From the NCBI GenBank assembly GCA_947071365.1, contig CAMTFT010000090.1, positions 1 through 6,783 of the forward strand: 6,783 bases of DNA, given 5' to 3'. The DNA comes from an uncultured bacterium. GTDB lineage: Bacteria; Bacillota; Clostridia; Lachnospirales; Lachnospiraceae. A program made the translations under genes and the position numbers. Every line of letters begins with the position of its first letter. The first letter of the stretch is position 1. Below are positions 5,705 to 6,783 of this stretch, one piece after another. The notes under the pieces are model-generated. The model was not told where the DNA came from. It saw nothing but the letters and a program-made list of their open reading frames with translations, and searched no databases.

Positions 5705-6655
5705 ATGGAAAAAATTGCTGTGTTGATCCCGTGTTACAATGAAAGTAAGACGGTGGCGAAGGTAGTGAGGGATTTTAAGGCGGTATTGCCGGAAGCGAAT
5801 ATTTACGTCTATGACAACAATTCGACGGATCATACGGATGAGATCGCGCGGGAGGCAGGCGCTATCGTCCGGTATGAGTACCAGCAGGGAAAGGGAAATG
5901 TCATCCGCCGGATGTTCCGGGATATTGATGCCCAGTGCTATATCATGGCGGACGGTGATGATACGTATCCCGCAGAGTACGCGCCGGAAATGGTTCGCAG
6001 AGTATTGGAAAAGGGTGCGGATATGGTAGTGGGCGACCGGCTGTCCTCCACGTATTTTACAGAAAACAAGAGACCCTTCCACAATTTTGGCAACTCTCTC
6101 GTCCGGAAAATGATCAATTTCATGTTCAAGACGAAGATAAAGGATATCATGACGGGCTACCGTGCTTTCAGTTATCAGTTTGTCAAGTCGTTTCCTGTGC
6201 TGTCAAAGGGTTTCGAGATAGAGACGGAAATGAGCATTCACGCGATCGATAAAAATATGCTTTTGGAAAATGTCGTGATCGAGTACCGCGACCGACCGGA
6301 GGGCAGTGAGTCGAAGCTCGATACGTATTCGGACGGAATGAAGGTGCTGAAGACGATTGCAAGGCTGTACCGCAATTACAAGCCGATGAATTTTTTCGGG
6401 GCGCTGGCTTTTGTGCTGATCGCCCTTGCGGCCATCTTCTTTATTCCTGTATTTGCAGAGTACCTTCAGACGGGGCAGGTGCCGAATTTCCCGACGCTGA
6501 TCGTGTGCGGTTTTTCTGTGATGGCGGGCATACAATCGCTGTTTTCGGGAATGATTCTCCAGAATATGGTGCAGAAGAACCGGCAGGATTTTGAGATGGA
6601 GCTGCAGCATATCGCGGAGCGGCGCAAGAGGCTGCAGGAGCAGGAAACGGAGTAA
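5705..6655 (+). CDS. Family 2 glycosyltransferase, DPM1-like (polyprenyl-phosphate sugar synthase type)
   Basis: 316 aa from ATG 5705 (GGAG 6 nt upstream). ATG 5681, adding MKNRMEKE, is the main alternative. The GT-A domain opens with IAVLIPCYNES (4-14), has the nucleotide-binding DNNSTD (37-42), and the metal-binding stretch MADGDDTYP (81-89). It continues with VVGDRL (108-113), the membrane-near segment FGNSLVRKMINFMFKTKIKD (128-147), MTGYRAFS (149-156), and the acceptor-site region KGFEIETEMSIHA (168-180). EYRDRPEGSESKL (193-205) is typical of the dolichyl/polyprenyl-phosphate branch of family 2. Two membrane helices follow at about 229-252 and 263-286, ending in a charged, probably coiled tail. 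The expected reaction is transfer of a sugar from a nucleotide sugar to undecaprenyl phosphate on the inner face of the membrane. It follows the interrupted membrane protein by 82 nt with no terminator between, so the two are probably one operon. The sugar is unknown. The family is secure and the lipid acceptor likely. Confidence 0.92.
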   Translation: MEKIAVLIPCYNESKTVAKVVRDFKAVLPEANIYVYDNNSTDHTDEIAREAGAIVRYEYQQGKGNVIRRMFRDIDAQCYIMADGDDTYPAEYAPEMVRRVLEKGADMVVGDRLSSTYFTENKRPFHNFGNSLVRKMINFMFKTKIKDIMTGYRAFSYQFVKSFPVLSKGFEIETEMSIHAIDKNMLLENVVIEYRDRPEGSESKLDTYSDGMKVLKTIARLYRNYKPMNFFGALAFVLIALAAIFFIPVFAEYLQTGQVPNFPTLIVCGFSVMAGIQSLFSGMILQNMVQKNRQDFEMELQHIAERRKRLQEQETE

Positions 6656-6684
6656 GGTTTTATAAGGCTGTGGAATGGAGAAAT

Positions 6685-6712
6685 TTGACCGTACCTTATG
6701 TGTGTTTAAAAA
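6685..6712 (+). promoter_or_regulatory. Weak candidate promoter reading out of the contig
   Basis: TTGACC (6685-6690), then 16 nt, then TAAAAA (6707-6712). The -35 is good and the -10 only fair. It would serve a gene beyond the contig edge, which cannot be seen. The 84 nt between the GT2 stop and the adapter hold no gene and no clear terminator. Confidence 0.25.
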
Positions 6713-6739
6713 TATGGAAAATAAAACGGAGCCATGCAT

Positions 6740-6783
6740 CTGTCTCTTATACACATCTCCGAGCCCACGAGACGGAGCTACAT
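6740..6783 (-). other. Untrimmed Nextera (Tn5) Read-2 adapter, reverse orientation
   Basis: Exact reverse complement of 2-45, starting with the mosaic end CTGTCTCTTATACACATCT at 6740-6758. It has the same i7 index bases (GGAGCTAC, 6774-6781) as the left end. This is synthetic sequence; the genome part ends at 6739. Confidence 0.97.

Noticed and set aside
6203..6754. Long minus-strand ORF antisense to the GT2 gene, starting M-Y-K-R-Q
   Set aside because: It begins within the adapter (mosaic-end translation) and lies antisense to a well-supported glycosyltransferase, with low-complexity composition.
1..6783. Terminal inverted repeats of a composite mobile element
   Set aside because: Both ends are exact synthetic adapter sequence including an index, and no transposase gene lies inside.

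Overview
This window looks like a complete short contig from a Tn5-tagmented (Nextera-type) library. An untrimmed Nextera Read-2 adapter sits at 1-45 and its reverse complement at 6740-6783, so only about 46-6739 is biological sequence. Nothing can be said about what lies beyond either edge. The gene families, strong AGGAGG-type ribosome binding sites, sigma-A-like promoters and moderate GC content fit a Gram-positive Clostridia genome. My best guess is a gut Lachnospiraceae-type bacterium, but this is inference and no marker gene is present.

Layout. (1) 46-2004, plus strand: the 3' part of an ECF sigma-70 family factor overlaps by 14 nt a single-pass membrane protein that is almost certainly its anti-sigma regulator. 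This is a classic two-gene envelope-stress or signal-response cassette. The anti-sigma gene carries three 30-bp in-frame tandem repeats just before its membrane helix. (2) 2005-2044: a strong bidirectional hairpin terminator shared with the converging gene, whose stop codon lies in the hairpin loop. (3) 2024-3418, minus strand: a full-length sodium:alanine/glycine symporter (AGCS family). It has a plausible extended -10 promoter and a 28-nt stem-loop in its leader. (4) 3419-3681: a divergent intergenic region with an 11-bp palindrome, a 10-bp inverted repeat and a near-consensus rightward promoter (TTGTCA-17-TAAAAT). (5) 3682-5622, plus strand: a polytopic membrane protein resembling DUF6020/GT-C-like transferases. 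It is interrupted by an in-frame amber codon at 5422-5424, after which the same frame continues with two more membrane segments. (6) 5705-6655, plus strand: a DPM1-like family 2 glycosyltransferase with two C-terminal membrane helices. Genes 5 and 6 are probably one operon: the GT2 would charge a polyprenyl phosphate with a sugar, and the multi-pass protein would use it on the outer face of the membrane.

I do not see a wholly new system. The observations most worth following are the amber-interrupted membrane protein with its conserved continuation, the structured leader and palindromes between the divergent genes, the stop codon inside the shared terminator loop, the repeat tract in an anti-sigma factor without the zinc motif, and the adapter ends, which could be mistaken for transposon inverted repeats.
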